NCBI GenBank assembly: GCA_949935795.1
Contig: CATLFX010000009.1
Span: forward strand, 1 to 64,000
Direction of reading: 5' to 3'
Length of the DNA: 64,000 bases
Source: an uncultured Oscillospiraceae bacterium
GTDB taxonomy: Bacteria; Bacillota; Clostridia; Oscillospirales; Oscillospiraceae
The notes under the pieces are model-generated. The model had not been told where the DNA came from and made no database searches. It was given only the letters and a program-made list of their open reading frames with translations. Both the position numbers and the translations under genes were made by a program. Positions 34,371 through 43,557 of this stretch are shown one piece after another (position 1 is the stretch's first letter; each line of letters opens with the position of its first letter).

Positions 34371-35135
34371 GTGCTGGAAGTGAAAAACGTAAAGAAGTCC
34401 TTCGGCGCCTTGGAGGTGCTCAAGGGGGTGGACCTCACCGTCAACAAGGGGGACGTGGTGGCCATTCTGGGCCCCAGCGGCTCGGGCAAAACCACCCTGC
34501 TGCGGTGTATCAACTTCCTGGAGACCGCCGACCAGGGGACGCTGATTTTTGACGGGGAAGAATTCCAGCTGGGGCGCGTACCCAAGAGGGACATCGCCCG
34601 CTTGCGGAAAAAGACCGCCTTCGTCTTTCAGAGCTACAACCTGTTTTTGAACAAAACCGCCCTGCAAAACGTCACCGAGGGGCTGATTATTGCCCGAAAA
34701 ATGCCCAAGGCTCAGGCGGAGGAGGCGGGGCGGCGGGCGCTGGCCAAGGTGGGGCTGTCCGACCGCTGGGACTACTACCCCGGCCAGCTGTCCGGGGGCC
34801 AGCAGCAGCGGGTGGCCATCGCCCGGGCCATGGCCGCGGAGCCGGAGATCATCTACTTTGACGAACCCACCTCCGCCCTGGACCCGGAGCTGACGGGGGA
34901 GGTGCTGACCGTCATGCGCCAGCTGGCGGACGAGGGGATGACCATGCTGGTGGTCACCCACGAGCTAAGCTTTGCCCGCACCGTGTCCAGCCATACGGTG
35001 TTTATGGAGGGGGGCGTGGTGGTGGAATCCGGCCCCTCCAAGGAGGTGTTCGGCCACCCCCGGGAGGCCCGGACCCGGGCCTTTCTCCAGATGGAAGAGG
35101 CGGGACAAAGGACAACAAGGAGTGATTTTCTGTGA
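34371..35135 (+). CDS. Polar amino-acid ABC transporter ATP-binding protein
   Basis: A 254-residue ATPase. Walker A GPSGSGKTTLLRCI, Q-loop VFQSYNLFLN, signature LSGGQQQRVAIARA, Walker B IIYFDEPTSALDPEL and switch histidine TMLVVTHE. All catalytic parts are intact. It starts with GTG after caggagggctgagcc, three bases after the permease stop, and its last codons overlap the binding-protein start. It powers uptake through the permease at 33693. Confidence 0.95.
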   Translation: MLEVKNVKKSFGALEVLKGVDLTVNKGDVVAILGPSGSGKTTLLRCINFLETADQGTLIFDGEEFQLGRVPKRDIARLRKKTAFVFQSYNLFLNKTALQNVTEGLIIARKMPKAQAEEAGRRALAKVGLSDRWDYYPGQLSGGQQQRVAIARAMAAEPEIIYFDEPTSALDPELTGEVLTVMRQLADEGMTMLVVTHELSFARTVSSHTVFMEGGVVVESGPSKEVFGHPREARTRAFLQMEEAGQRTTRSDFL

Positions 35136-35950
35136 ACTTAAAACAATTTGGAGCGGTTTTTGCAGCCGCGGCCCTGTGCCTGGCCGCCCTGGCGGGCTGT
35201 ACGCAGGAGAAGCCCCAGGCCTCCGATATGGGCGGGGACCTGCTGGCCGCCATCCAGGCCAAGGGGGAGATCGTGGTGGCCATGGAGGGCACCTGGGCCC
35301 CCTGGACCTACCATGACGGCAGCGGTACGCTGGTGGGCTACGACGTGGAGGTGGCCCAGGCCATTGCCGGAAAGCTGGGGGTGAACGCCTCCTTTGTGGA
35401 GGGCGACTTTGACGGCCTGCTGGCCGGGCTGGAGGGGGGCCGGTATGACGTCATCGTCAACGGCGTGGACATCGACAAGGACCGGCAGGTGAAATATGAC
35501 TTCTCCGTGCCATACGCCTACAACCGCACCGCCGTCATCGTCCGGGGGGACGACGGCTCCATTCAAAAGATGGAGGATCTGTCCGGCAGACACACCGCCA
35601 ACACCATCACTTCCACCTACGCCGCCGTGGCCCAGAAATACGGCGCGGAGGTCACCCCGGTGAACGATCTGAACGAGACCTTTGAACTGCTGCTCACCGG
35701 GCGCATCGACGCCACCCTGAACGCCGAGGTCACCTACTACGACTACATGAAGGCCCACCCGGACGCCAACTTGAAGATTGCCTGTCTGGACCCGGAGCCC
35801 ACCCAGGTGGCCATCCCCATGCGCAAGGGGGAGGAGACCGCCGCCCTGCGGGCCGCTGTGGACAAAGCCCTGAACGAGCTGGCCCAGGACGGCACGCTGA
35901 CGGAGCTGTCCATGAAGTATTTCGGCATAGACCTGTCCAAGAACCAGTAA
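35132..35950 (+). CDS. Amino-acid ABC transporter substrate-binding lipoprotein
   Basis: 272 residues. Signal peptide with lipobox LAGC (Cys23). The type 2 periplasmic-binding fold is shown by GEIVVAMEGTWAPWTYHD, LVGYDVEVAQAIAGKLGVNASFVEGDFDGLLAGLEGGRYDVIVNG and RQVKYDFSVPYAYNR. The ligand is probably a polar amino acid such as cystine, histidine or glutamine; it cannot be chosen from sequence. It starts at GTG 35132, overlapping the ATPase gene by four bases. Confidence 0.92.
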   Translation: MNLKQFGAVFAAAALCLAALAGCTQEKPQASDMGGDLLAAIQAKGEIVVAMEGTWAPWTYHDGSGTLVGYDVEVAQAIAGKLGVNASFVEGDFDGLLAGLEGGRYDVIVNGVDIDKDRQVKYDFSVPYAYNRTAVIVRGDDGSIQKMEDLSGRHTANTITSTYAAVAQKYGAEVTPVNDLNETFELLLTGRIDATLNAEVTYYDYMKAHPDANLKIACLDPEPTQVAIPMRKGEETAALRAAVDKALNELAQDGTLTELSMKYFGIDLSKNQ

Positions 35951-35952
35951 AG

Positions 35953-35996
35953 AACGGGAGAGAGGATCGCTTATCACGGTCCTCTCTCCCGTTTTG
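35953..35996. terminator. Bidirectional terminator
   Basis: Arms aacgggagagagga (35953-35966) and tcctctctcccgtt (35980-35993), perfect over 14 bp, followed by tttt. It separates the ABC operon from the convergent membrane-protein gene. Confidence 0.9.
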
Positions 35997-35997
35997 G

Positions 35998-36327
35998 CTA
36001 CCAGGCGGCGATACCTATCGTCAGCAGAAGGGCGATGCCGCCCCGGATCAGATGGTGGGACAGGTGAAAACTGCCGGACCGCCTGCCGTTGGCGTAGGCA
36101 GCGGCACAGATCAGCAGGCAGCCTGTGGCGGCGGAAATGGCGTCCTGCCAGCCGTGCAGCTGCCCCACCAGGTGGACAATGGCGGCGCAGACCAGGGCGA
36201 TGCCGCCGCAGGTCATGGCGATGGCAAAGCCTCGGGTGGCAGGGTCCTTGGATTTGGACTGGGTGAGCCCCGCGATGAGATGGAGCCCGCCGAACAGAAG
36301 CGCGAAAACGCCGGTTGCAATGCGCAT
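35998..36327 (-). CDS. Small four-helix membrane protein, function unknown
   Basis: 109 residues with hydrophobic segments at about 3-20, 34-55, 64-80 and 92-108. The start MRIATGVFALLFGGLHLIAGL is typical of a membrane-inserted N-terminus. It has no known catalytic motif. The site ggagaaaccg precedes the ATG. It is a single gene between a terminator and a repeat element. Function cannot be inferred. Confidence 0.65.
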   Translation of the reverse strand: MRIATGVFALLFGGLHLIAGLTQSKSKDPATRGFAIAMTCGGIALVCAAIVHLVGQLHGWQDAISAATGCLLICAAAYANGRRSGSFHLSHHLIRGGIALLLTIGIAAW

Positions 36328-36358
36328 AACGGTTTCTCCTTTTCTGAACGTTTAGGTC

Positions 36359-36595
36359 CTTCCTTTTTTCTTTGAAAAGAAAAAAGGAAGCGAAAAAAGA
36401 AACTTTAACTCGTTACCAACGCGGGAGGACAGCCAACCTGCTGCGCCGGCCACGAAACAAGAAGCTAAAAATAATCTTTAGTCTTTTAAAGAACTTCTCA
36501 TTTTTCGCTGCCGGGCAGAGATTTCACGATTTCCGCCCGGCCCGTCAGCGAGCTAAAGTTCTTTTTCGGTTCCTTTTTCTTTCAAGAAAAAGGAA
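36359..36595. repeat. Repeat A pair forming a MITE-like element, copy 1
   Basis: The left end is a palindrome (cttcctttttt...aaaaaaggaag, 36359-36390) followed by gcgaaaaaagaaacttt. The right end is the inverted version: aaagttctttttcggttcc and the palindrome ttcctttttctttcaag...gaa (36570-36595). The two ends thus form terminal inverted repeats about 237 bases apart. The middle is non-coding. A second element of the same build lies at 59671-59920, and single ends lie at 44624, 62370 and 62916. Confidence 0.65.
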
Positions 36596-36608
36596 CAATC
36601 AAATGCCC

Positions 36609-39116
36609 TTATACCTTTCTAATGTACTGGGCGCTGGTTTTCAGCATCAGCCGCTTGCTGCCCACGCCGTCGAAGGCGATTTCCAGCAGCACGTCGCCCC
36701 CCATCTTCTGGGCGGACAGCACCATCCCGCGTCCGAAGGCCTTGTGCTCCAGCATGTCCCCCTTCTGATATTCGGGAAGGGCGGGTCCCGGCTCGGACAC
36801 GGCGGACCGGAACACGGGCCGGGGAGCGGGTTTTTGTGTGCGGGGCGGCGTATATGTGCGCCGCTCCCCGCCGGCGTAGGCGGGGCGGTAGGGCTCCCGG
36901 AAAGTGGACACCCGGGGCGTCTGGTCGAACTCGTCCCAGCCCTCCTCGGCGGGCGCGGGGTCCAGGTAAGACCGCCCGGACTGGTCCAGCAGTTCTGTGG
37001 GGATTTCCCCGGCGAACCGGGAGGGCCGGTTATTACTGGTGCGGCCAAACAGCATCCGCTGGGACGCGCAGGTGAGGTACAGCCGCTCCTTGGCCCGGGT
37101 CAGCGCCACGTAGCACAGCCGCCGCTCCTCTTCCATCTCCTCCGCCTCGCCGATGGAGCGTATGCCGGGGAAGATTCCTTCCTCCATGCCCACCACAAAC
37201 ACGGTGGGGAACTCCAGCCCTTTGGCGGAGTGCATGGTCATCATCACCACCGCGTCCTCGCTGGGGTCGTGGCTGTCCAGGTCGGTGTATAAAGCGATCT
37301 CGTCTAAAAAGCCCGCCAGGGAGGGCTCCCCCTCGGCGTTTTCCATGTAGCCCTTGATGGAGGTCAGCAGCTCCCGCACGTTCTCCAGCCGGGTACGGCT
37401 CTCGATGTCGTTTTTGGCCTGGAGCATGGCGGCGTAGCCGGTGCGGATGACGACCTCTTCATAGAAATTTTCCAGGTCCATGGTCTGGGACAGGGCGGTG
37501 AGGTCCTCCATCAGCCGCACAAACTCCCCCAGCTTTTTTGCGGGTTTTTGCAGCTGCTCGTATTCCCCGGCGTGGGTGACGACCTCCCAGAGGGACACCC
37601 CCTGGGCCGCGGCGACATCCCGGGCCCGCTCCACCGTGGTGCCGCCGATCCCCCGGGGCGGGTTGTTGATGATGCGGGTGAGGCGCAGGTCATCGGTGTG
37701 GTTCTGGATGACGCACAGGTAGGCCAGCATATCCTTGACCTCCGCCCGGTCGAAGAACCGGGTGCCGCCGATGACCTTATAGGGAATGCCGCTGCGCTTA
37801 AAGGCCACCTCCAGCTGGTTGGACTGGGCGTTCATCCGATAGAGGACGGCGTGGGTGTTCCACTTTACCCCGGCGCGGTAGTCCTGCATCAGCTTGTCCG
37901 CCACAAACCGGGCCTCGTCGTTCTCATTCATGGCGGTGTAGAGCTGGACCTTGTCCCCCGCCGCCCCCGCCGTCCACAGCTCCTTGCCCTTGCGGCCCTG
38001 GTTGTGGCGGATGACGGCGTTGGCCGCGTCCAGGATGTTTTTGGTGGAGCGGTAGTTCTGCTCCAGCCGGATGGTGCGGCAGCCCTTGTACTGGTCCTCG
38101 AAGGAGAGGATATTCTCAATGGTGGCCCCCCGGAAGCGGTAGATGGACTGGTCATCGTCCCCCACCACGCAGATATTCTCCCGCCCCCCGGCCAGCAGGG
38201 AGGCCAGCAGGTATTGCAGATTGTTGGTGTCCTGGTACTCGTCGATGAGAACATAGCGGAATTTTTTTTGGTAATATGCCAGAACGTCATCGTGCTCTTG
38301 GAGCAGGCGGACGGTGTGGAGGATGATATCGTCGAAGTCCAGCGCCCCGGCCTCCCACAGCCGCTTTTCATACTCCGTATACAGCCGGGCGATTTTTTGC
38401 AGACGGTAGTCGCCCGCCCGGTCCGCCTCCTCGGTGAAGTCACGGGCCAGCTGGAGCTTGTCCTTGGCCCTGGAGATGGTGCCCAGCACCGAGCGGGCGG
38501 GGAACTGCTTGTCGTCCAGGCTCAGCTCCCGGATGCAGTCCTTCATCACCCGCTGGGAGTCGTCGGTGTCGTAGATGGTGAAGGAGGAGGGGAAGCCCAG
38601 CTTCTCAATGTCCCGGCGCAGGATGCGCACACAGGCGGAGTGGAAGGTGGACGCCCACACGTCCCGGGCGGTAGGGCCCAGCATCCGCTCCAGGCGGTCC
38701 TTCAGTTCCCCGGCGGCCTTGTTGGTGAAGGTGATGGCAATGATGGTCCAGGGGGCGGCGGGCTCCAGGGCGCACAGCCGGTCGGCCTGCAAACGCCCCT
38801 CCTTGGAGGGGCGGGCGGCGTAGCCGCGCAAAAAGTCCAGGTCCGCCTCAGTCACCCACTGGGGGACCTCCTCCGAGTCCGACCCCCGGCCATAGCGGAT
38901 CAGGTTGGCCACCCGGTGGATGAGCACGGTGGTCTTGCCCGACCCCGCCCCCGCCAGCAGCAGCAGGGGGCCCTCGGTGGCCAGCACGGCCCGTTGCTGT
39001 TCAGGGTTGAGATTTTGGTAGTTTAAGCCGATGACCTCCCGGCGGAGGCGGCAGAATTCCAGTTCCTGTGACCGCGTCAGCATAGGTATCAGATCCTTTT
39101 CGTCAAGTAGAAGCAT
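36609..39116 (-). CDS. pcrA: ATP-dependent DNA helicase PcrA (UvrD/Rep family)
   Basis: An 835-residue superfamily 1A helicase for repair and rolling-circle replication. The Q motif LNPEQQRAVLATEGPLLLLAGAGSGKTTVL includes Walker A, then TFTNKAAGELKDRL, VLIDEYQDTN (motif II), VVGDDDQSIYRFRGA (III), LEQNYRS (IV), MMTMHSAKGLEFPTVFVVGMEEG (V) and VALTRAKERLYLT (VI). The C-terminal tail (GDMLEHKAFGRGMVL) is the PcrA Tudor-like domain that binds RNA polymerase. Start is either ATG 39116 or the in-frame ATG at 39083; the longer form has a slightly better site. Expressed alone from its own promoter region. Confidence 0.96.
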   Translation of the reverse strand: MLLLDEKDLIPMLTRSQELEFCRLRREVIGLNYQNLNPEQQRAVLATEGPLLLLAGAGSGKTTVLIHRVANLIRYGRGSDSEEVPQWVTEADLDFLRGYAARPSKEGRLQADRLCALEPAAPWTIIAITFTNKAAGELKDRLERMLGPTARDVWASTFHSACVRILRRDIEKLGFPSSFTIYDTDDSQRVMKDCIRELSLDDKQFPARSVLGTISRAKDKLQLARDFTEEADRAGDYRLQKIARLYTEYEKRLWEAGALDFDDIILHTVRLLQEHDDVLAYYQKKFRYVLIDEYQDTNNLQYLLASLLAGGRENICVVGDDDQSIYRFRGATIENILSFEDQYKGCRTIRLEQNYRSTKNILDAANAVIRHNQGRKGKELWTAGAAGDKVQLYTAMNENDEARFVADKLMQDYRAGVKWNTHAVLYRMNAQSNQLEVAFKRSGIPYKVIGGTRFFDRAEVKDMLAYLCVIQNHTDDLRLTRIINNPPRGIGGTTVERARDVAAAQGVSLWEVVTHAGEYEQLQKPAKKLGEFVRLMEDLTALSQTMDLENFYEEVVIRTGYAAMLQAKNDIESRTRLENVRELLTSIKGYMENAEGEPSLAGFLDEIALYTDLDSHDPSEDAVVMMTMHSAKGLEFPTVFVVGMEEGIFPGIRSIGEAEEMEEERRLCYVALTRAKERLYLTCASQRMLFGRTSNNRPSRFAGEIPTELLDQSGRSYLDPAPAEEGWDEFDQTPRVSTFREPYRPAYAGGERRTYTPPRTQKPAPRPVFRSAVSEPGPALPEYQKGDMLEHKAFGRGMVLSAQKMGGDVLLEIAFDGVGSKRLMLKTSAQYIRKV

Positions 39117-39166
39117 TATACCAGACTACGGCGAAAAAGTACAGGGGGGCCGTGCAAATGGAGGCG

Positions 39167-39196
39167 TTGGACATCCCCGGCGGGCCGTGGTATACT
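39167..39196 (+). promoter_or_regulatory. Promoter of small membrane gene
   Basis: TTGGAC (39167-39172), 18-base spacer, TATACT (39191-39196). Lies 28 bases upstream of the TTG start at 39225. Confidence 0.5.
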
Positions 39197-39224
39197 ATGG
39201 TATCACACTGTTGGGGGGATCGCG

Positions 39225-39425
39225 TTGAAAAAGTATGACTGTGCCGCTTCCGCGCTGGTCTGGACCATTTTGGCGGGCGCTGCGGGCATCTGCCTGGGTG
39301 CGCCGCTGAACCTGGAGGGCTACCTGGGCGTCATTTTTGCCATCGCGGTGGCCGCATGGCACATTGTCAAGGCCATTGAGGAAAAGGACAGCTCCTCGGG
39401 GAACTCCGGGGCAGACTCACTGTAA
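39225..39425 (+). CDS. 66-residue two-helix membrane protein
   Basis: It begins at TTG 39225 behind ttggggggatcgcg. It has hydrophobic segments at about 7-25 and 32-50 and a polar Ser/Asp-rich tail (KDSSSGNSGADSL). No family recognised. It has a plausible promoter and is followed by a strong terminator, so it is likely a genuine single-gene transcript. Confidence 0.55.
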   Translation: MKKYDCAASALVWTILAGAAGICLGAPLNLEGYLGVIFAIAVAAWHIVKAIEEKDSSSGNSGADSL

Positions 39426-39490
39426 CCCGGCCCGCCTCCCGGCTCTGCCAAATCTGATGACAATTCCGCACCACAGGGTTGCGCCGGGCA

Positions 39491-39530
39491 GAAGAGCGCC
39501 GGGGCCATAGGCCCCGGCGTTCTCCTCTTC
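39491..39530. terminator. Terminator between convergent genes
   Basis: Nested arms gaagagcgccggggcc and ggccccggcgttctcctcttc with a short loop. Serves the 66-residue gene and the minus-strand gene that ends at 39542. Confidence 0.8.
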
Positions 39531-39541
39531 TAGCTAAGTAA

Positions 39542-40327
39542 TCACATCCCCTGTTCCAGCAGGGCCCTGAGCCGGCGGCACCGCTGCTGGCAGGCGTCGG
39601 CCAGCTCCCCGTACAGCTCCAGCATATCCGGGTCCTCCCAGTCGTCGGCGGCCAGCCGGAAAGCTGTCTCCTGCCGCTGCTCCGCCTGGTGGCGGCCGCG
39701 CAGCGCCCCCCAGTAGGACGGGATGGCCGGGGCTCCCAGCAGCTCTGTGGGCCAGTACCGCAGCCCGGTGAGCAAAAAGTAGGCCGCCGACAGCTTCCGG
39801 GCGTGCCTGTGCAGCTCCCCGGCCAGGCTGTTCAGCGCCCGGGCGTCCGTCCCCCGGGCCCGACGGGCCAGGTGGCGGTAGAACTGCCAGCCCTCCAAGG
39901 CGTCCATCACGTGGCGGCGCAGGCGGGCGGTCCGGTCGTCCCCGCCCTGGGGCTCCTCCCACAGGGAGGGCATATCGCCGTCCCAGCCCCGTCCCTCCTG
40001 GGGGGGCAGGCCCTCCGCCGGCGGGGCGGGCTGGCAGGGGGGCTCGGGGGCGGGGACGTCCTCCGCCGGGGGCTGCTGCTCCACGGGGGGCTGCTCCATA
40101 GGCGGGCGGTCCGGCTGAACGGCGTCCCCGCCGGGGAGGCAGGACGGGGGAAGCCCCTCCTCCCCCTGGCCCATCAGGGCCTTCAGGCACTCGCAGGACA
40201 TATCCCCTCCGCCGGTGGGGCCGGGCTGGATGGGGCTGCTCTCCTCAGACCGGCCCGCCATCACCCGCTGCCACACCCGCTGAAATACCTCCTGGTCCTT
40301 CAGCGAGCATGGGATCATATCTTCCAT
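39542..40327 (-). CDS. Proline-rich protein with helical C-terminal domain, function unknown
   Basis: About 261 residues from ATG 40327 (site ggaggtgtgaac). Residues 1-30 form a short helix (SLKDQEVFQRVWQRV); residues 40-125 are a Pro/Gln/Glu-rich linker (PPMEQPPVEQQPPAED); residues 130-261 are a helical domain with scattered His/Glu (HVMDALEGWQFYRHLARR, GELHRHARKLSAAYF, EQRQETAFRLAADD). This suggests a ferritin-like four-helix bundle, but I see no clear pair of EXXH motifs. No signal peptide. Function unknown. Confidence 0.68.
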   Translation of the reverse strand: MEDMIPCSLKDQEVFQRVWQRVMAGRSEESSPIQPGPTGGGDMSCECLKALMGQGEEGLPPSCLPGGDAVQPDRPPMEQPPVEQQPPAEDVPAPEPPCQPAPPAEGLPPQEGRGWDGDMPSLWEEPQGGDDRTARLRRHVMDALEGWQFYRHLARRARGTDARALNSLAGELHRHARKLSAAYFLLTGLRYWPTELLGAPAIPSYWGALRGRHQAEQRQETAFRLAADDWEDPDMLELYGELADACQQRCRRLRALLEQGM

Positions 40328-40380
40328 GTTCACACCTCCTTTGCCCCACATTCTATGTGGGAAGGGAGGATTTTGCCAAT

Positions 40381-41013
40381 CTACTCCGAGAGAAGCTCCT
40401 CAAAGGAGCGGATGTACCGGGCGCACACCGCCTTCAGCTCCTCCTGGCGGCCGGCGTAATAGGCGTCGTATACCCCCACGGCGGCCATGCCCGCCCGCGC
40501 GGCGGTGGCGCAGTTGTCCGGGCTGTCGTCAAAAAGGGTGCACTCCTCCAGCTGAGCGCCCAGGCGGGCGCTCAGCTCCACAAAGCACTGGGGGTCCCGT
40601 TTCTCCAGACCGATCTCCTCGGCAAATACGATGTGGCCGAACAGCTCCCAAAGGCCGAACCGCTCCAGCGCCGCCCGGCACAGGGCGGGGCGGCAGGCGG
40701 TGAATAGGGCCATGGGGCGGCCCTGGGCGGCGCACTGGCGCAAAAAAGCCTCCGCCCCCGGCTTTAGCGGGGCCAGCTCCCGGTAGTGCCGCTCGGCCAT
40801 GACGTCCCACTCCGCCATGATGTCCTCCGGGGCGTCGGGCAGATGGTAGTAGTCCTTGGTGAACCGGGCCGCTATGGGGTAGATAGAGCACTCCACCACC
40901 CGCTGGTACTCCGGGGTGTGGACCAGATTCCGGCGGGCCAGAAATTCCAGATCCACCTCCAGCCAGACGCCGTTGGTATCGGTGATGGTGCCGTCCAGGT
41001 CAAATATGTACAT
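40381..41013 (-). CDS. HAD-superfamily hydrolase
   Basis: 210 residues. Motif I FDLDGTITD with nucleophile Asp5, motif II (MALFTACRPA), a Lys in LEKRDPQC (motif III) and motif IV LFDDSPDNC. The cap lies at about residues 15-95. This is typical of a phosphoglycolate-phosphatase-like or beta-phosphoglucomutase-like enzyme; the substrate is unknown. A single gene on the minus strand, separate from its neighbours. Confidence 0.88.
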   Translation of the reverse strand: MYIFDLDGTITDTNGVWLEVDLEFLARRNLVHTPEYQRVVECSIYPIAARFTKDYYHLPDAPEDIMAEWDVMAERHYRELAPLKPGAEAFLRQCAAQGRPMALFTACRPALCRAALERFGLWELFGHIVFAEEIGLEKRDPQCFVELSARLGAQLEECTLFDDSPDNCATAARAGMAAVGVYDAYYAGRQEELKAVCARYIRSFEELLSE

Positions 41014-41157
41014 GGGCTCAACTCCTTACAGGTTCTCTCAGCATACCAGACCGGGGCCGGTTTGACAAGGCCCGCCACAAATTTTCCCCGCCGCGTTGAC
41101 TTGTCCCCCCGTTGTGGATAAAATAGGGGGGAGCGTTTGAAAAGGGGAGGGGCGGAC

Positions 41158-43536
41158 ATGCGGAAACTGGCCTGGTTCTCAGCCGGCTTCGGGGTCGCCT
41201 GCCTGTGGGCCTGCTATTTTACGATCGGCGCGGCTGCGCTTCTGGTCCCCGCCGCCCTGCTGGCCCTGGCGCTGGCGGCGTGGCTGGTTACCCGCCTCAG
41301 ACCCAACGAACACCCTATCCTTTTGCGCAGGCCCAAGAACAAGGGGCCGCTGTCCCGGTATACGCGCTATCAGCTGTCCCGGCGGGCCCTGGCCCTCTGC
41401 CTGGGCGCAGTGACTGCCCTGGGGTGGTCCGTCGCCTATTCCGCCCTGTTCCGTGCCCCGGCGGAGGCGTGGGTGGGGGATGCGGTCCCCATCTCCGGCG
41501 AGGCGTTCTCCTACCCCGCGCCCACCTCCATCGGCGGGTATTCCGTGACCATCCGTTTCGACGGTGGCTTTTTCGCCCCGGACGCCCTGGCCTACGGCCC
41601 GGAGGACTGGGGGACGCTGAAGCCCGGGGACCGCGTATCCTGCACCGCTCGGGTCAAGCCCTCTACCCATGCCTACGGAGATGAGACCACCTATTACACC
41701 GCCAAGGGCGTGTACCTGCTGGCCTACTGCGATAAGGAGACGGAGATCGAGAGGGCGGACCGGGTCCCCCTCCGGCACTGGCCCGCCCTGTGCGCCCACA
41801 GGCTCCGGGAGGGCATTGACGCCGCCTTTGACGAAATTGCCGCCCCCATTGCCGCCGCCGTCACCCTGGGGGACAAGACCGGGCTTGACGAGGTCCTGTA
41901 CTCCGCCTTCAACCGGGCGGGGCTGATGCACGCCGCGGTGGTGTCCGGGTTCCACATCAGTTTTCTGGTCCAGATGGCGCTAGTCCTGTGGGGGAGGCGG
42001 CGCAAGGCCGCCCTGGCCATCATTCCCGCGCTGGTGTTCTACGCCCTCATGGCCGGGGCCACCCCGTCGGCCCTCCGGGCGGTCATCATGCAGTGCGCCC
42101 TGCTGGCCGCTCCCATCGCCCAGCGGGAGGAGGACGCCCCCTCCGCCCTGGGCCTGGCCCTGCTGGTCCTGCTGGTTCAAAATCCCTTCGCCGCGGCCAG
42201 CGTGGGCCTGCAACTGTCCTTTGCCTCGGTGGCGGGCATCCTGCTGGCAACAGAGACCCTGTTTCGGTGGATGTACCGCCCGCTGAAGAAAAAGCGCCCG
42301 CCCAAGGAGCGCAGGCTGGCGCTGATCCTGTGGAAAACAAGCCGGACGGCCCTGGCCAGCGCGGCCACCTCCCTGGGGGCCATGCTGTTCACCGTGCCCC
42401 TCATCGCGCTGTATTTCGGCCAGATTCCGATTTTGTCTCCCTTGTCCAACGTGCTGGCCCTGTGGGCGCTGTCCCTGCTGATGATGTGCGCCCTGGTTTT
42501 GGGGACGCTGGCCGTGTTTCTTCCCGGCCCTGCCGCCCTCCTGGGGACCGCTGCCGGAGTCCTGGGGCACTACACCCGGCGGGCCGCCCTGCTGTTGGGC
42601 AGGTTCCCCTTCGCCTCCCTCAGCGCGGACAGCACATACTGCCTCATCTGGCTGGGCGGGGTGTACCTGGTCCTGCTGGCGGCGGTCCTGGGCAGGGAGC
42701 GGCCCAAACGGCCCCTGGTCTCCGCGGGGGCGCTGGCCCTGCTGCTGTGCGCCGCCATCGGCCTGGGGCGGCTGGAGGCGGAGAGCGCCGACCTGACCGT
42801 CACGGCCCTGGACGTGGGCCAGGGCTCGTCCGCCGCCCTGCTATCCGGCGGGAAAGCGGCCCTGGTGGACTGCGGCGGGGACGGCTCCTGCAGCGCCGGG
42901 GACATTGCCGCCGACTACTTCGCCGCCATGGGCCGGACCCGGCTGGACGCGCTGGTCCTCACCCACTTTGACGCCGACCACTTCAACGGGGTGGAACAGC
43001 TCTTCTACCGCATGAAGGTGGACAAGGTGGCCATACCTGCCGGAGATACCGACCCGGCGGAGGCGGCCCGGCTCATGGCGCTGGCGGAACAGGAGGGTGC
43101 GGAGGTCGTCCTGGTGGACGGGACAAAAACCCTGTCCCTGGGGGAGTCGGAATTGACCCTGTTCCCGCCCCTGGGCGGCGGCACCTCCAACGAGTCTGGG
43201 CTGTTCGCCCTGTGCTCCCGCGGGGACTTCGACGTGCTCATCACCGGGGACGCCGACGCCTTTGTGGAGAAAATGCTGGTGAAATACTGCCCCATCCCCG
43301 ACATTGAGGTGCTGGCGGCGGGCCACCACGGCTCCAAAAATTCCAGCTGCGAGGAATTTCTCGCCGCCACCGCCCCGGAGATCGTGCTGATCTCCGCCGG
43401 AGCCAACAACTCCTACGGGCACCCCGCCCCGGAGACCTTGGACCGGCTGGCGGCGCTGGGGGCGCAGGTCCGCCGCACCGACCAGGAGGGAAAAATCACC
43501 GTGGCCCTGCGGGACGGGGCCGTGGGAATATACTGA
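41158..43536 (+). CDS. comEC: ComEC/Rec2-family DNA-uptake channel protein
   Basis: 792 residues. N-terminal helices, an OB-like extracellular domain (about 100-210), the ComEC competence core with conserved LMHAAVVSGFHISFLV and GATPSALRAVIMQ, many helices to about residue 540, then a C-terminal metallo-beta-lactamase domain with ALDVGQGSSAALL, THFDADHFNG and AAGHHGSKNSS. In competent bacteria it carries single-stranded DNA through the membrane. It lies next to holA, as in many Firmicutes. I start at ATG 41158 (site ggaggggcgg), not the earlier in-frame TTG. Confidence 0.94.
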   Translation: MRKLAWFSAGFGVACLWACYFTIGAAALLVPAALLALALAAWLVTRLRPNEHPILLRRPKNKGPLSRYTRYQLSRRALALCLGAVTALGWSVAYSALFRAPAEAWVGDAVPISGEAFSYPAPTSIGGYSVTIRFDGGFFAPDALAYGPEDWGTLKPGDRVSCTARVKPSTHAYGDETTYYTAKGVYLLAYCDKETEIERADRVPLRHWPALCAHRLREGIDAAFDEIAAPIAAAVTLGDKTGLDEVLYSAFNRAGLMHAAVVSGFHISFLVQMALVLWGRRRKAALAIIPALVFYALMAGATPSALRAVIMQCALLAAPIAQREEDAPSALGLALLVLLVQNPFAAASVGLQLSFASVAGILLATETLFRWMYRPLKKKRPPKERRLALILWKTSRTALASAATSLGAMLFTVPLIALYFGQIPILSPLSNVLALWALSLLMMCALVLGTLAVFLPGPAALLGTAAGVLGHYTRRAALLLGRFPFASLSADSTYCLIWLGGVYLVLLAAVLGRERPKRPLVSAGALALLLCAAIGLGRLEAESADLTVTALDVGQGSSAALLSGGKAALVDCGGDGSCSAGDIAADYFAAMGRTRLDALVLTHFDADHFNGVEQLFYRMKVDKVAIPAGDTDPAEAARLMALAEQEGAEVVLVDGTKTLSLGESELTLFPPLGGGTSNESGLFALCSRGDFDVLITGDADAFVEKMLVKYCPIPDIEVLAAGHHGSKNSSCEEFLAATAPEIVLISAGANNSYGHPAPETLDRLAALGAQVRRTDQEGKITVALRDGAVGIY

Positions 43537-43557
43537 ATGAGGAAAGGGGGCAGCGCC

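Noticed and set aside
36360..37292. Long plus-strand frame opposite the pcrA 3' end.
   Set aside because: It crosses the repeat A element and then runs antisense to the conserved helicase; no ribosome site and no plausible protein.
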